NCBI GenBank assembly: GCA_964558295.1
Contig: CAZLDQ010000118.1
Coordinates: 1-18,157, forward strand
Reading direction: 5' to 3'
Length of the DNA: 18,157 nt
Source: JBDKTH01 sp964558295
Lineage (GTDB): Bacteria > Planctomycetota > Planctomycetia > Pirellulales > Thermoguttaceae
Shown here: positions 1 through 7,923 of the stretch, in pieces
Layout of the letters: the number at the start of each line of letters is the position of its first letter
Position numbering within the stretch: position 1 is the stretch's first letter
Program-made: the position numbers and the translations under genes
Notes under the pieces: model-generated
Databases searched by the model: none
What the model was told of the DNA's origin: nothing
The model's input: the letters and a program-made list of their open reading frames with translations, nothing else

Positions 1-104
1 TCCTATTGACGTTTCTCGCTCACCGCCACTGCGCGCAAAAGCTGACGTGCACCCCGTCTGCACAGGGATGCCAGAAAATCCTGTCCCCCCCAGCCGTCTG
101 TCAG

Positions 105-133
105 TTGACCATCCTGGTGTTGACGGGTATATT
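105..133 (+). promoter_or_regulatory. Sigma-70-type promoter for tRNA-His
   Basis: TTGACC at 105-110 and TATATT at 128-133 are separated by exactly 17 bases, close to the housekeeping consensus. The predicted transcription start is near 140, about 12 bases before the tRNA. The assignment comes from sequence match and position only. Confidence 0.75.
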
Positions 134-151
134 AAGTGGTTTCCTACACGT

Positions 152-226
152 GGTGGCTGTAGCTCAATTGGTTAGAGTACCAGATTGTGGATCTGGGTGT
201 TGGGGGTTCGAGTCCCCTCAGCCACC
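152..226 (+). tRNA. tRNA-His (anticodon GTG)
   Basis: A full cloverleaf can be drawn. The acceptor stem is GTGGCTG at 153-159 with CAGCCAC at 219-225. The anticodon stem is CCAGA/TCTGG around loop TTGTGGA, with anticodon GTG at 187-189. A T-arm with TTCGAGT is present. The extra 5' G at 152 can pair with C226, the G-1:C73 identity pair specific to tRNA-His. CCA is not encoded; the bases after 226 are CCT. A promoter precedes it and a terminator follows it, so it appears to be a single-gene transcription unit. Confidence 0.97.
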
Positions 227-232
227 CCTTCT

Positions 233-273
233 AACCCCTTGCAAGACAATCCCTTGCAAGGGGTTCTTTTTTT
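233..273 (+). terminator. Rho-independent terminator of tRNA-His
   Basis: Perfect 13-bp arms at 233-245 and 253-265 flank a 7-base loop, and CTTTTTTT follows at 266-273. Each arm contains CTTGCAAG, which is its own reverse complement, so the arms are also partly direct repeats. There is no T-run on the other strand, so it should act only on + transcription and not on the chemotaxis genes. Confidence 0.93.
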
Positions 274-467
274 GCGTTGTTCCCGGGCTGCGTCAGTGTC
301 GCCGACTGGGCAAGTGGGACGTCATGAACGGATGACCAGTCGCTGCGATTCTCAACCAAGTCCGTCCCCCTCCCTGGAGCCCCTGGCGATCCTCCCCCGC
401 TTACAAATTGGAGCCGAGATTTCTCTCGCAATTGGGCCAGCCTTTCTGCTTGCCCTTCGAGAGCCAG

Positions 468-1532
468 TCACCCTTTTGCGCCGACCATCGAGTGGGCCAT
501 GGTCATGATGCGGTCGGGGATTCGGTCAAGCGGCAGGACGTCTTCAACGGCCCCTGCGGCAATCGCCTCCTTGGGCATTCCGAAGACGATGCAGGTGGAC
601 TGGTCTTCGGCGATGGTTCGGGCGCCGGCCTGGCGCATGGCCAGCAGGCCTTGGGCCCCGTCATTGCCCATTCCGGTGAGAATCACGCCGATGGCGTTGT
701 TGCCGACGTAGCGGGCCGCCGAACGGAAGAGGACATCGACCGAGGGGCGGTGGCGATTCACCGGTTCGCCCATCCCCACTCGAACCCGATAATCAGCGCC
801 ACTGCGGGTGATCGCCATGTGCAGTCCGCCGGGTGCCAGCAAGGCCTGGCCCGCCAGGATCCGATCGCCGTCTTGCGCCTCCTTGACCCGGATCTGACAG
901 CGTTGATCGAGCCGTGCCGCAAACGAACGGGTGAATCCGGCCGGCATGTGCTGCACGATCACGATTCCCGGAGCATCGGCCGGCAACTCGGTCAGCAACT
1001 CGGTCAGTGCCTCGGTGCCGCCGGTCGAAGCGCCGATGCAAATGACCTTGTGGGTTGTTTCGAACAGGGCGTGCCCTCGGGAAGGTGCTGCGCAGCGCGT
1101 CCCGGCTGCAGACGGCTTGCGCGAGCGGAGCTTGGCGCGGGCCGCCACTTTGACTTTTTCGAGGATCTCCTCCCCCAGTTCGACGATCCCCGAGGCCACA
1201 TCGATCTTCGGTTTGGTGACGAAGTCGATCGCCCCCAGCTCCAAGGCGCGGAGCGTGGTCTGACAGCCTTTCTCGGTCAAGGAGGAGACCATCACGACGG
1301 GCATCGGCGAGGTCTGCATGAGCTTCTCGAGGAAAGTCAGGCCATCCATCCGTGGCATCTCGACATCGAGCGTCAGCACATCCGGGCGCAGGGCCTTAAT
1401 CTTTTCCCACGCCACAATCGGATCTTGAGCCGAGCCCACCACCGTGAGCTCCCGATCCGCGCGAAGGATCGTGGCCAGGATCTGGCGCATCAGCGCCGAG
1501 TCGTCGATCACCAAGACTTTGATCGGAGGCAT
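468..1532 (-). CDS. cheB: Chemotaxis response regulator / protein-glutamate methylesterase CheB
   Basis: CheB removes methyl groups from, and can deamidate, receptor glutamyl/glutaminyl sites, and is activated by CheA phosphorylation. The protein has 354 residues, the usual length. The N-terminal receiver domain has an acidic pair near residues 10-11, the phospho-acceptor Asp56 in LTLDVEMP, and the switch Lys in TKPK. A linker of about 30 residues leads to the methylesterase domain. Its catalytic triad is Ser169 (IGASTGGTEAL), His195 (VQHMPAG) and Asp291 (GMGNDGAQG). I chose the ATG at 1532 because AAGGA lies 6 bases upstream; a TTG at 1538 would sit directly against that site. It is the last gene of the chemotaxis cluster and starts 9 bases after the cheR-cheD stop, so it is almost certainly co-transcribed. 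Confidence 0.96.
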   Translation of the reverse strand: MPPIKVLVIDDSALMRQILATILRADRELTVVGSAQDPIVAWEKIKALRPDVLTLDVEMPRMDGLTFLEKLMQTSPMPVVMVSSLTEKGCQTTLRALELGAIDFVTKPKIDVASGIVELGEEILEKVKVAARAKLRSRKPSAAGTRCAAPSRGHALFETTHKVICIGASTGGTEALTELLTELPADAPGIVIVQHMPAGFTRSFAARLDQRCQIRVKEAQDGDRILAGQALLAPGGLHMAITRSGADYRVRVGMGEPVNRHRPSVDVLFRSAARYVGNNAIGVILTGMGNDGAQGLLAMRQAGARTIAEDQSTCIVFGMPKEAIAAGAVEDVLPLDRIPDRIMTMAHSMVGAKG

Positions 1533-1541
1533 GGTCAATCC

Positions 1542-3074
1542 TTAGAAGAGGGTGACGGTCGCGAATTTGTCCATTTGGGCGGCGACTTGCCGGCTGTAGC
1601 GTGTTTCTCGCTCGACGACCCGGATGTGGCTGTCCAACACTTTGACCAGAGCCTTTCCCGTATCGGTCGTGAAGTGGACGCGGACGGGGTTTTCGCCCCC
1701 CAGCCGCTCGGCCAGGAGGGGAATTCCTTCGGTACGCAAGAAGTGGCGAATGAACTGGATATTGCGCCGGCCGACATCCAGGGTGGCTCCCCGACCTTCG
1801 AGTACGCGGGCCCCTCCAAAGACCTTCGCTTGGAGGCGGTGGCGATCACCGCCCAGTTTCATGATTTCGTTGATCAACAGTTCCATGGCATGTACGCCGT
1901 AGCGTGCCGAGACGGTCGCATCCGAGGTGCTGCAGGGAAGCATGAAGTGCGTCATCCCCCCGATTCTCGTCACCGGATCGAACAAGCAGGCTGCCACACA
2001 AGATCCCAGTACCGTGCGAATCTCGGCGGGCTCGCGACTGGCATGGTACTCCCCGGCGATGATCTCGTAGCGGCGTCGCGTTTCCTTGCTCGACAGAGCT
2101 TGCCTTGTCGTCGGATGCTCGACTTGGGCAGAGTGAGCGGGGGACACGGAGTCCTTGGCCGGCTGCTTTCCCAGGCTCAGGGCGGAGCGCCGTCGATAGA
2201 TCGTGTTGCCGCAAGCCATGTACAGTTGCGACAACCAATGGAGGTTTTCCGAGTGCCCCAGGATAAGGTAGCCGTTTTCGGTCAAATAGTTGGCGAAGCG
2301 CGGAAGAAGCCGTTGCTGGGTCTGAGCGTTGAAGTAGATGATCACATTGCGGCAAAAGATCACGTCGAACTGCGTCTGAATCGGCCAAGACTCGTCCATG
2401 AAGTTGAGCTGCCGGAAGGTCACCAGCCGCCGGACTTCCGGACGGATCTGGCAGAAGCCGTCCCAACGTCCGGTGCCGCGAAGAAAGTACCGGCTTTTCA
2501 GTTTCGCGTCCAGAAAGTCGATGCGTTCCAAGGGATAGACGCCTTGCTCGGCGGTCTCGAGCACCTCCGTATTGATGTCGGAGGCCAGGATGCGAATGTC
2601 CCAGCCATGCCGCGAGCCGAAATGTTCGAGAATCGTTATCGCGATGGTATACGGCTCATCGCCCATCGAGCAGCCGGCGCTCCAGATTCGCAAGCGTCGC
2701 GGTTTGCCGACGGCGGCACGCCGTTTCACCTCGGGAAACACGACCTGGTGCAAGAACTCGAAGTGGTGCGGCTCGCGGAAGAAGTCGGTCTTGTTGGTGG
2801 TCAGGCTATTGATCATCAACTGGCGTTCCACGCCGTTGGGATCCTGATTCGCCAAATAGTCGAGATACTCGGTGTGGCTGCGGAGGCCCAACTGCCGCAA
2901 GCGTTTGGCCAGGCGGGAACAGACCAGTGCGCGTTTGGCATCGCTCATCGAAATCCCCGCTTCCTGGTAGATCAGGTCGCGGATGGCCTGAAACTCCTCG
3001 TCGGTAATCGACGTGACTTCGCTGAGCGAGGCAACGCTAAGCAAGCGATGGGGAGAACTGAGGATGGCGGGCAT
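1542..3074 (-). CDS. CheR-CheD fusion: receptor methyltransferase plus receptor deamidase
   Basis: One uninterrupted 510-residue frame holds two adaptation enzymes. Residues about 20-295 are CheR, the SAM-dependent receptor glutamate methyltransferase. Visible are the N-terminal helical part, NKTDFFRE at 94-101, the SAM-binding IWSAGCSMGDEPYTIAI (130-146) and FDVIFCRNVIIYF (236-248). A polar, probably flexible linker covers about 296-335. Residues about 336-485 are CheD, the receptor glutaminyl deamidase. It has the catalytic Cys359 in VLGSCVAACLFDP, His376 in GGMTHFMLP and a conserved Thr at 354; the Cys-His spacing of 17 matches the family. The ATG at 3074 has AAAAGG 6 bases upstream. CheR and CheD are normally separate proteins. 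Both halves look intact, so I infer a bifunctional enzyme, not a broken gene. Confidence 0.94.
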   Translation of the reverse strand: MPAILSSPHRLLSVASLSEVTSITDEEFQAIRDLIYQEAGISMSDAKRALVCSRLAKRLRQLGLRSHTEYLDYLANQDPNGVERQLMINSLTTNKTDFFREPHHFEFLHQVVFPEVKRRAAVGKPRRLRIWSAGCSMGDEPYTIAITILEHFGSRHGWDIRILASDINTEVLETAEQGVYPLERIDFLDAKLKSRYFLRGTGRWDGFCQIRPEVRRLVTFRQLNFMDESWPIQTQFDVIFCRNVIIYFNAQTQQRLLPRFANYLTENGYLILGHSENLHWLSQLYMACGNTIYRRRSALSLGKQPAKDSVSPAHSAQVEHPTTRQALSSKETRRRYEIIAGEYHASREPAEIRTVLGSCVAACLFDPVTRIGGMTHFMLPCSTSDATVSARYGVHAMELLINEIMKLGGDRHRLQAKVFGGARVLEGRGATLDVGRRNIQFIRHFLRTEGIPLLAERLGGENPVRVHFTTDTGKALVKVLDSHIRVVERETRYSRQVAAQMDKFATVTLF

Positions 3075-3175
3075 GATGAACCTTTTGGTGCCAAGGCGGT
3101 CGTCCGCAGGACCGGAGCGGGAGACGATTTCCCGCCCCGGCCCCGGGACAGACTCTCAATGACGTCGGGCCGAAA

Positions 3176-4801
3176 CTAAAACTCCTCAAAGCCGTTCGTC
3201 GGGCCGCTGGCGTGCGTTCCGGCATGGACGAGTTCCAACTCGCGTTCCACGGCCGTTTCCACGTCGGGGGCCGCACTGCGCGGTTGTGGCTTCGTCACTT
3301 TCGTGACCGGCGTGGCCGCCTTGCGAACCACGGGTTTGTTCACGACCGTTCGCGACGGGGAAGCGACGGGCGCCACGCCCTTTACGTTCTTCTTGACCAG
3401 ATTGAACTGGGCGACGACCTCCTGCAGCTGCGCGGCCTGCGCGGCCAACGATTCGGCCGTGCTGGAAAGCTCTTCCGTCTGCGAGGCGTTGGCCTGCGTC
3501 ACCTGGTCCATTTGGGTCACGGCTCGATTCACCTGCTCGATTCCGCCCGCCTGCTCCCGCGACGCGGCAGCGATTTCCGCCACAATATCGGTAACCCGCT
3601 TCACCGAACTGACGATTTCTTCAAGGGTCTGTCCGGATTGGTTGACCAGATTGGTGCCGTTTTCCACCTTGGCCACAGAGTCTTGGATCAGTCCTTTGAT
3701 CTCCTTGGCCGCGGCCGCACTGCGCTGGGCCAGATTGCGGACCTCGCCGGCGACGACGGCAAAGCCGCGTCCCTGTTCACCCGCCCGGGCTGCTTCTACG
3801 GCCGCATTGAGAGCCAACAGGTTCGTCTGGAAGGCGATTTCGTCAATCGCCGTGATGATGTCGGCGATCTTCTTCGAGGCGGCGTTGATCTCGCTCATCC
3901 CTTGAACCGCCCGCCCCACGACCTCGCCTCCCTTTTCCGCCACGTCGCGGGAATTGCAGGAGAACTGGTTGGCCTGCTGGGCGTTGTCGGCGTTCTGCTG
4001 GATCGTGCCGGTAATCTGCTCCAGACTCGCCGCCGTCTCTTCCAAGCTCGACGCCTGCTCTTGAGCACCGCTGGAAAGCTCTTCGGCCGCCGCGGCAAGC
4101 TGCTGCGATGCCGAAGCCACCGAGTCGGCAATCGCCGAAACCTCGACGAGCGCCTTGGTGAACCAGCGGGCGATCACCCAACCGAGGGCCAAGCCGACCA
4201 TCGTGCCGCCGCTCACCAACAAGGTCACCATCCAGAACGCCGAGGCGTAGGCGGCTGCACTCTGCTCATACGCCTGTTTGGCCATCGCTTCATTGAGCTT
4301 GGCCAGGTCCGTGCAGGCCTGATCGACGGTGTCGCAAACCTCTTTGGCCTCCTTGAGCGCCGCGCCCGACTCGTCCGTCTGTCCGGCCGCATGAGCCTTG
4401 ATCGCCGTCAGGCAATGCCCCAGGTACTTCGGAAAACCTTCCTTGACCTTGGTGACCAGCGTTTTCTCCTCGGCCGAAGCGGCGTTCTGCTCGAGGTAGG
4501 CGAACTCCTTCTCAAAAGTCTTCGCCTGCTCATTGATTGTATTGCGGTAGCCGTCGATCGCCTCTTTGTCGCTGCTGCGGCAGGCGCGAAGCACATCGCG
4601 GCCGATGTAGGCCAGGTTGAGGTTTGCCTGTTTGACCGAGGTGACTCCCAGCAGGTTCTGCTTGTAGATCCCTTCGAGCATCGTATCGATCAAGCCCATC
4701 TGGTAGAGGGCCACGAGGGAAACGGTCCCCATAATGCCGGCGACCGAAAGGAAAGCCAAGAGGAGCTTGGCACGCGCACTCAATTTGTGAAACCAACCCA
4801 T
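3176..4801 (-). CDS. Methyl-accepting chemotaxis receptor lacking a HAMP domain (MCP1)
   Basis: A membrane chemoreceptor of 541 residues. A first membrane helix at about 12-34 is followed by a helical extracytoplasmic domain (about 35-185, four-helix-bundle type) and a second membrane helix at about 187-212. The chain then runs almost directly into the signalling coiled coil (about 228-465). The highly conserved tip is EIAFQTNLLALNAAVEAARAG at about 321-341. A Lys/Pro-rich linker (about 470-515) leads to the C-terminus GFEEF, which fits a CheR-tethering pentapeptide. Compared with mcp2 there is no gap before residue 214, then 45 residues corresponding to HAMP are missing. I chose the ATG at 4801 (AAGGA 9 bases upstream, aligned with the mcp2 start) over an upstream start that would add 19 residues. 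The ligand is unknown. The segment QFSCNSRD (279-286) departs from the usual coiled-coil sequence. Confidence 0.93.
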   Translation of the reverse strand: MGWFHKLSARAKLLLAFLSVAGIMGTVSLVALYQMGLIDTMLEGIYKQNLLGVTSVKQANLNLAYIGRDVLRACRSSDKEAIDGYRNTINEQAKTFEKEFAYLEQNAASAEEKTLVTKVKEGFPKYLGHCLTAIKAHAAGQTDESGAALKEAKEVCDTVDQACTDLAKLNEAMAKQAYEQSAAAYASAFWMVTLLVSGGTMVGLALGWVIARWFTKALVEVSAIADSVASASQQLAAAAEELSSGAQEQASSLEETAASLEQITGTIQQNADNAQQANQFSCNSRDVAEKGGEVVGRAVQGMSEINAASKKIADIITAIDEIAFQTNLLALNAAVEAARAGEQGRGFAVVAGEVRNLAQRSAAAAKEIKGLIQDSVAKVENGTNLVNQSGQTLEEIVSSVKRVTDIVAEIAAASREQAGGIEQVNRAVTQMDQVTQANASQTEELSSTAESLAAQAAQLQEVVAQFNLVKKNVKGVAPVASPSRTVVNKPVVRKAATPVTKVTKPQPRSAAPDVETAVERELELVHAGTHASGPTNGFEEF

Positions 4802-4894
4802 AGTCGTAGATCCTTGTATCGTGTTATCTAAAGGAACACTTCCTGCGCGTCCGATCATCTCGCGTCCGTCCGAGGACTGCTTCTACCCCATAAG

Positions 4895-5392
4895 CTAGGC
4901 GACGGCTTGCTCGAGCGTATCGAGCTTATCGCCAGCGACGAGTTTGTCGATGTTCAGCAGGAGTACGAGCTTTTCGCCGACTTTGCCCATGCCATGGAAG
5001 AACGAGGTATCCACGTCGCCGGCAAGCTCCGGTGTCTCTTCAACCTGCTCCTTGGCGATGTTCAGTACGTCGGAGACGGCGTCGACCACCAGCCCGACGA
5101 CCTTGCTCCCCACGCTGACGACGATAATCACCGAGAACTGGTTGTACTCGGTCTCGGGCATGCCGAAGCGGGCTCGCAGGTCGAGGACCGGGACCACCGT
5201 GCCCCGCAGATTGATCACTCCCTTGATGTAATGGGGCGCATTGGGGATCGGGCGGATTCTGGAAAATCCCTTGATCTCCTGCACCCGGAGAATCTCAATT
5301 CCGTATTCTTCATCCTGGATGGTGAAGGTCAGGAATTGATCGCTGTCGGCGGCAAAGCCGACGGCGCCATCCATCACGGCTGTCTCAGCCAT
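4895..5392 (-). CDS. cheW: Chemotaxis coupling protein CheW (copy 1)
   Basis: CheW links receptors to the kinase CheA on the cytoplasmic face of the membrane. The 165-residue protein is a single CheW domain: FLTFTIQDEEYGIEILRVQEI, then the conserved IKGVINLRGTVVPVLDLRARFG and a C-terminal LVLLLNIDKL. I chose the ATG at 5392 because GGAG lies 8 bases upstream; a GTG at 5398 is too close to it. The gene sits between mcp2 and mcp1. From residue 11 to about residue 107 its DNA is identical to the second cheW (5071-5360 against 7504-7793), while the C-terminal third differs at several positions. This suggests recent homogenisation of the two copies. Confidence 0.95.
   Translation of the reverse strand: MAETAVMDGAVGFAADSDQFLTFTIQDEEYGIEILRVQEIKGFSRIRPIPNAPHYIKGVINLRGTVVPVLDLRARFGMPETEYNQFSVIIVVSVGSKVVGLVVDAVSDVLNIAKEQVEETPELAGDVDTSFFHGMGKVGEKLVLLLNIDKLVAGDKLDTLEQAVA
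5071..5360. repeat. 290-bp identical tract shared by the two cheW genes, copy A
   Basis: Aligned by eye with 7504-7793, I find no mismatch over 290 bases. Immediately outside, the two genes differ at both synonymous and non-synonymous positions. The boundaries lie inside the coding sequence. Confidence 0.9.
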
Positions 5393-5485
5393 TGTCACTT
5401 CTCCACAGTGTTCGCGAGGAGGACTCGAAAGAGCGGCGGTCCGAGTCTCCCCGCCGACTCGGACCCGCCGCGTGAAGACGATTGC

Positions 5486-7246
5486 CTAGAATTCCTCGAA
5501 CCCCCCATGCCCGTTGGCATGATTGGCGGTCGTGGCCAGTTCCAATTCACGTTCCACGGCCGTTTCAAGGTCTGCCGACTCGTGCCGAGGTTGCGGCTTG
5601 GGTTGGCTTGTCTTGAGCGGTTTTTTCGCCGCCGGCTTTTTCGACGTGGCAGGCGTATGGCTTGGAGTCGCATGAGCCGCGACAACCGGCCGTTGCGTGC
5701 CGTCATCCAGTTTGAAGCGGGCCACGAGTATCTGAAGTTGTTCGGCCTGCGAGGCCAGGTTTTCCGCCGTACTGGAAAGTTCCTCGGTCTGGCTGGCGTT
5801 GCCCTGCGTGACTTGGTCCATCTGGGCCACCGCCTTGCTGACTTGCTCGATTCCGCTGCTTTGCTCGACCGACGCCGCAGCGATCTCCGAAACGATGTCC
5901 GTCACCCGCTTGACCGAGTTGACAATCTCTTCCAGCGACTTGCCGGACTGATTGACCAGCTCACTGCCGTTTTCCACCTTGCGGACCGAGTCCTGGATCA
6001 GGCCCTTGATCTCCTTGGCGGCTGCCGCACTGCGTTGGGCCAGGTTGCGCACTTCGCCGGCCACGACGGCGAAACCGCGTCCCTGTTCCCCGGCCCGGGC
6101 TGCTTCCACCGCCGCATTGAGGGCCAACAGGTTGGTCTGGAAGGCGATTTCGTCGATGGCCGTGATGATGTCGGCGATCTTCTTCGACGACGTATTGATT
6201 TCGCCCATTCCCTTGATCGCATCGTCGACCACACGGCCCCCCTTTTCTGCCACCTCCCGGGCTCCAGCCGCCAGTTGGTTGGCTTGCTGGGCATTGTCGG
6301 CGGTCTGCTTCACGGTCGAGGTGATTTCCTCCAAGCTGGAGGCCGTCTCTTCCAGACTCGACGCCTGCTCCTGGGCTCCGCTGGAGATTTCCTCCGAGGC
6401 CGACGAAAGTTGCTGCGAGGCGGAGGCCAGACTATCCGCCACCGTACGTGTCTCCAGCAACGCCGTCCGGATCGACTCGACCGCTTCGTTCAGCGCCTTG
6501 GCCATCAGGCCCACTTCATCTTTCGTGTCGACGTCCAATCGCGAGGTGAAGTCTCCCTTGGCCATCGCCTCCAGGACCTTGACGGCCTTGTACAACTGAT
6601 TGGCAATGAGCCGGGCGATGAAGATGCCGATGACCAATCCCGCGATTACGCCCCCCACGATCATGCCGAGGACGAGCAAACGTGCGGCCGCATACAGTTC
6701 ATCACTTTCTCGGTTGGCTTTGTCGGCCAGCGATTCTTTCTGCTTGGCAAGGTCGTCCATCTTCTTGTTCAAGGTGTCGGAGATTCCCCGGGCCGCCTTG
6801 ATCACATGGATTGCCTCCTTACTGTTTCCCTCGGCGACGAGCTTCTCCGCCTTCCGGATTTCGGTGAAGTACTCCTCTAGCGTCTGTTCGATGCTTGCCA
6901 GCATCGCTTTGCCCTCGGCAGTGACGAGCGTCTCGCCCGTCTTCTTGAGGTGCTCCTTGCACTGCTCCATGTAATTGTTCATCCCCATGGTAAACTTTTT
7001 CAGTTCTTCCGGGTTGTCCGAGAGGATGACGTTGCGGATGGCACGTCCAACTCCCATCAACTGGAAATTGGCCTCTTTGATGTGCGATGTGCCGAGGAGA
7101 TGCATCTTGTACATCACGGTGAGCGTGTCGTTGATCTCCGACATCTTGGCAAGACCCACGTAGCCGACCACGGCCATGATGATGCACACGACGCTGAATC
7201 CGCAAACGAGCTTCCACAGAGTCTTCAGGTTATAAAACCACCGCAT
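5486..7246 (-). CDS. Methyl-accepting chemotaxis receptor with HAMP domain (MCP2)
   Basis: A transmembrane chemoreceptor of 586 residues. TM1 is at about 13-33, a helical extracytoplasmic sensor domain at about 35-186 and TM2 at about 187-212. The HAMP linker at about 210-262 includes the typical MAKGDFTSRLDVDTKDEVGLM. The signalling coiled coil covers about 270-510, with the tip EIAFQTNLLALNAAVEAARAG at about 366-386. A Lys/Pro-rich linker follows, ending in GFEEF (582-586), a likely CheR docking pentapeptide. The ATG at 7246 has CGGAG 9 bases upstream. It lies between the two cheW genes. Its sensor domain is clearly related to that of mcp1 but has diverged, so the ligands may differ. The ligand cannot be told from the sequence. 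Confidence 0.95.
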   Translation of the reverse strand: MRWFYNLKTLWKLVCGFSVVCIIMAVVGYVGLAKMSEINDTLTVMYKMHLLGTSHIKEANFQLMGVGRAIRNVILSDNPEELKKFTMGMNNYMEQCKEHLKKTGETLVTAEGKAMLASIEQTLEEYFTEIRKAEKLVAEGNSKEAIHVIKAARGISDTLNKKMDDLAKQKESLADKANRESDELYAAARLLVLGMIVGGVIAGLVIGIFIARLIANQLYKAVKVLEAMAKGDFTSRLDVDTKDEVGLMAKALNEAVESIRTALLETRTVADSLASASQQLSSASEEISSGAQEQASSLEETASSLEEITSTVKQTADNAQQANQLAAGAREVAEKGGRVVDDAIKGMGEINTSSKKIADIITAIDEIAFQTNLLALNAAVEAARAGEQGRGFAVVAGEVRNLAQRSAAAAKEIKGLIQDSVRKVENGSELVNQSGKSLEEIVNSVKRVTDIVSEIAAASVEQSSGIEQVSKAVAQMDQVTQGNASQTEELSSTAENLASQAEQLQILVARFKLDDGTQRPVVAAHATPSHTPATSKKPAAKKPLKTSQPKPQPRHESADLETAVERELELATTANHANGHGGFEEF

Positions 7247-7324
7247 AGTTCGTTACTCCGATTAGTCTGAATATTTCGGGATATGAAACAACAAGGAAAT
7301 GTCCGCATCAGGGACCGGCTGGGG

Positions 7325-7825
7325 TCACACGGCTTCGGCGGCAGGGAGTTCGTGAAGCTGATTGCCCGAGATCAGCTTATCGATGTCCAGCAAAAGCACT
7401 AGTTTGTCCCCAACTTTGCCCATGCCGTGAAAAAACGAGGCGTCGATGTTGCCGGCAAGCTCCGGCGTCTCTTCAACTTGGTCCTCGGTGATGTTTAACA
7501 CATCGGAGACGGCGTCGACCACCAGCCCGACGACCTTGCTCCCCACGCTGACGACGATAATCACCGAGAACTGGTTGTACTCGGTCTCGGGCATGCCGAA
7601 GCGGGCTCGCAGGTCGAGGACCGGGACCACCGTGCCCCGCAGATTGATCACTCCCTTGATGTAATGGGGCGCATTGGGGATCGGGCGGATTCTGGAAAAT
7701 CCCTTGATCTCCTGCACCCGGAGAATCTCAATTCCGTATTCTTCATCCTGGATGGTGAAGGTCAGGAATTGATCGCTGTCGGCGGCAAAGCCGGCAGCGC
7801 GATCTATTACGGCAGTCTCAACCAT
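7325..7825 (-). CDS. cheW: Chemotaxis coupling protein CheW (copy 2)
   Basis: A second CheW adaptor of 166 residues, with the same single-domain layout as the other copy (IKGVINLRGTVVPVLDLRARFG core). I chose the ATG at 7825: GGGAG lies 8 bases upstream, and the resulting start MVETAVIDRAAGFAADSD aligns with MAETAVMDGAVGFAADSD of copy 1. An in-frame ATG at 7840 overlaps the Shine-Dalgarno region and is less likely. It lies between cheA and mcp2. The C-terminal part (NITEDQVEETPELAGNIDA and onward) carries most of the differences from copy 1, so the two copies could differ in receptor or kinase contacts; that is inference. Confidence 0.95.
   Translation of the reverse strand: MVETAVIDRAAGFAADSDQFLTFTIQDEEYGIEILRVQEIKGFSRIRPIPNAPHYIKGVINLRGTVVPVLDLRARFGMPETEYNQFSVIIVVSVGSKVVGLVVDAVSDVLNITEDQVEETPELAGNIDASFFHGMGKVGDKLVLLLDIDKLISGNQLHELPAAEAV
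7504..7793. repeat. 290-bp identical tract shared by the two cheW genes, copy B
   Basis: Partner of 5071-5360; identical at every base compared by eye. It lies in the same orientation, 2433 bp away, and is the central part of the second cheW. Confidence 0.9.
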
Positions 7826-7923
7826 CAACTCTTCTCCCATAGTAATTTGCGAGGTATACCCCCATTGGGCGACCGCAGGACTTCCTCGCTATGTTCCGGC
7901 AGCCGCGTGGTAATTCTTCCGGC

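Noticed and set aside
415..428. CGAGA-TTTC-TCTCG hairpin (GAAA loop on the minus strand) about 40 bases after cheB
   Set aside because: Only 5 bp and no T-run on the minus strand, so it is not supported as the terminator of the chemotaxis cluster.
408..3179. Very long open frame (923 codons) on the + strand
   Set aside because: It is antisense to cheB and cheR-cheD, which have full catalytic motifs. Its His/Arg/Asp/Gly-rich composition is the usual result of reading GC-rich genes backwards.
3212..4831. 539-codon frame on the + strand
   Set aside because: Antisense to mcp1; no domain, no ribosome site, and composition typical of an antisense shadow.
4907..6880. 657-codon frame on the + strand
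   Set aside because: Antisense to cheW1 and mcp2; low-complexity Arg/Leu/Gly/Asp content and no recognisable domain.
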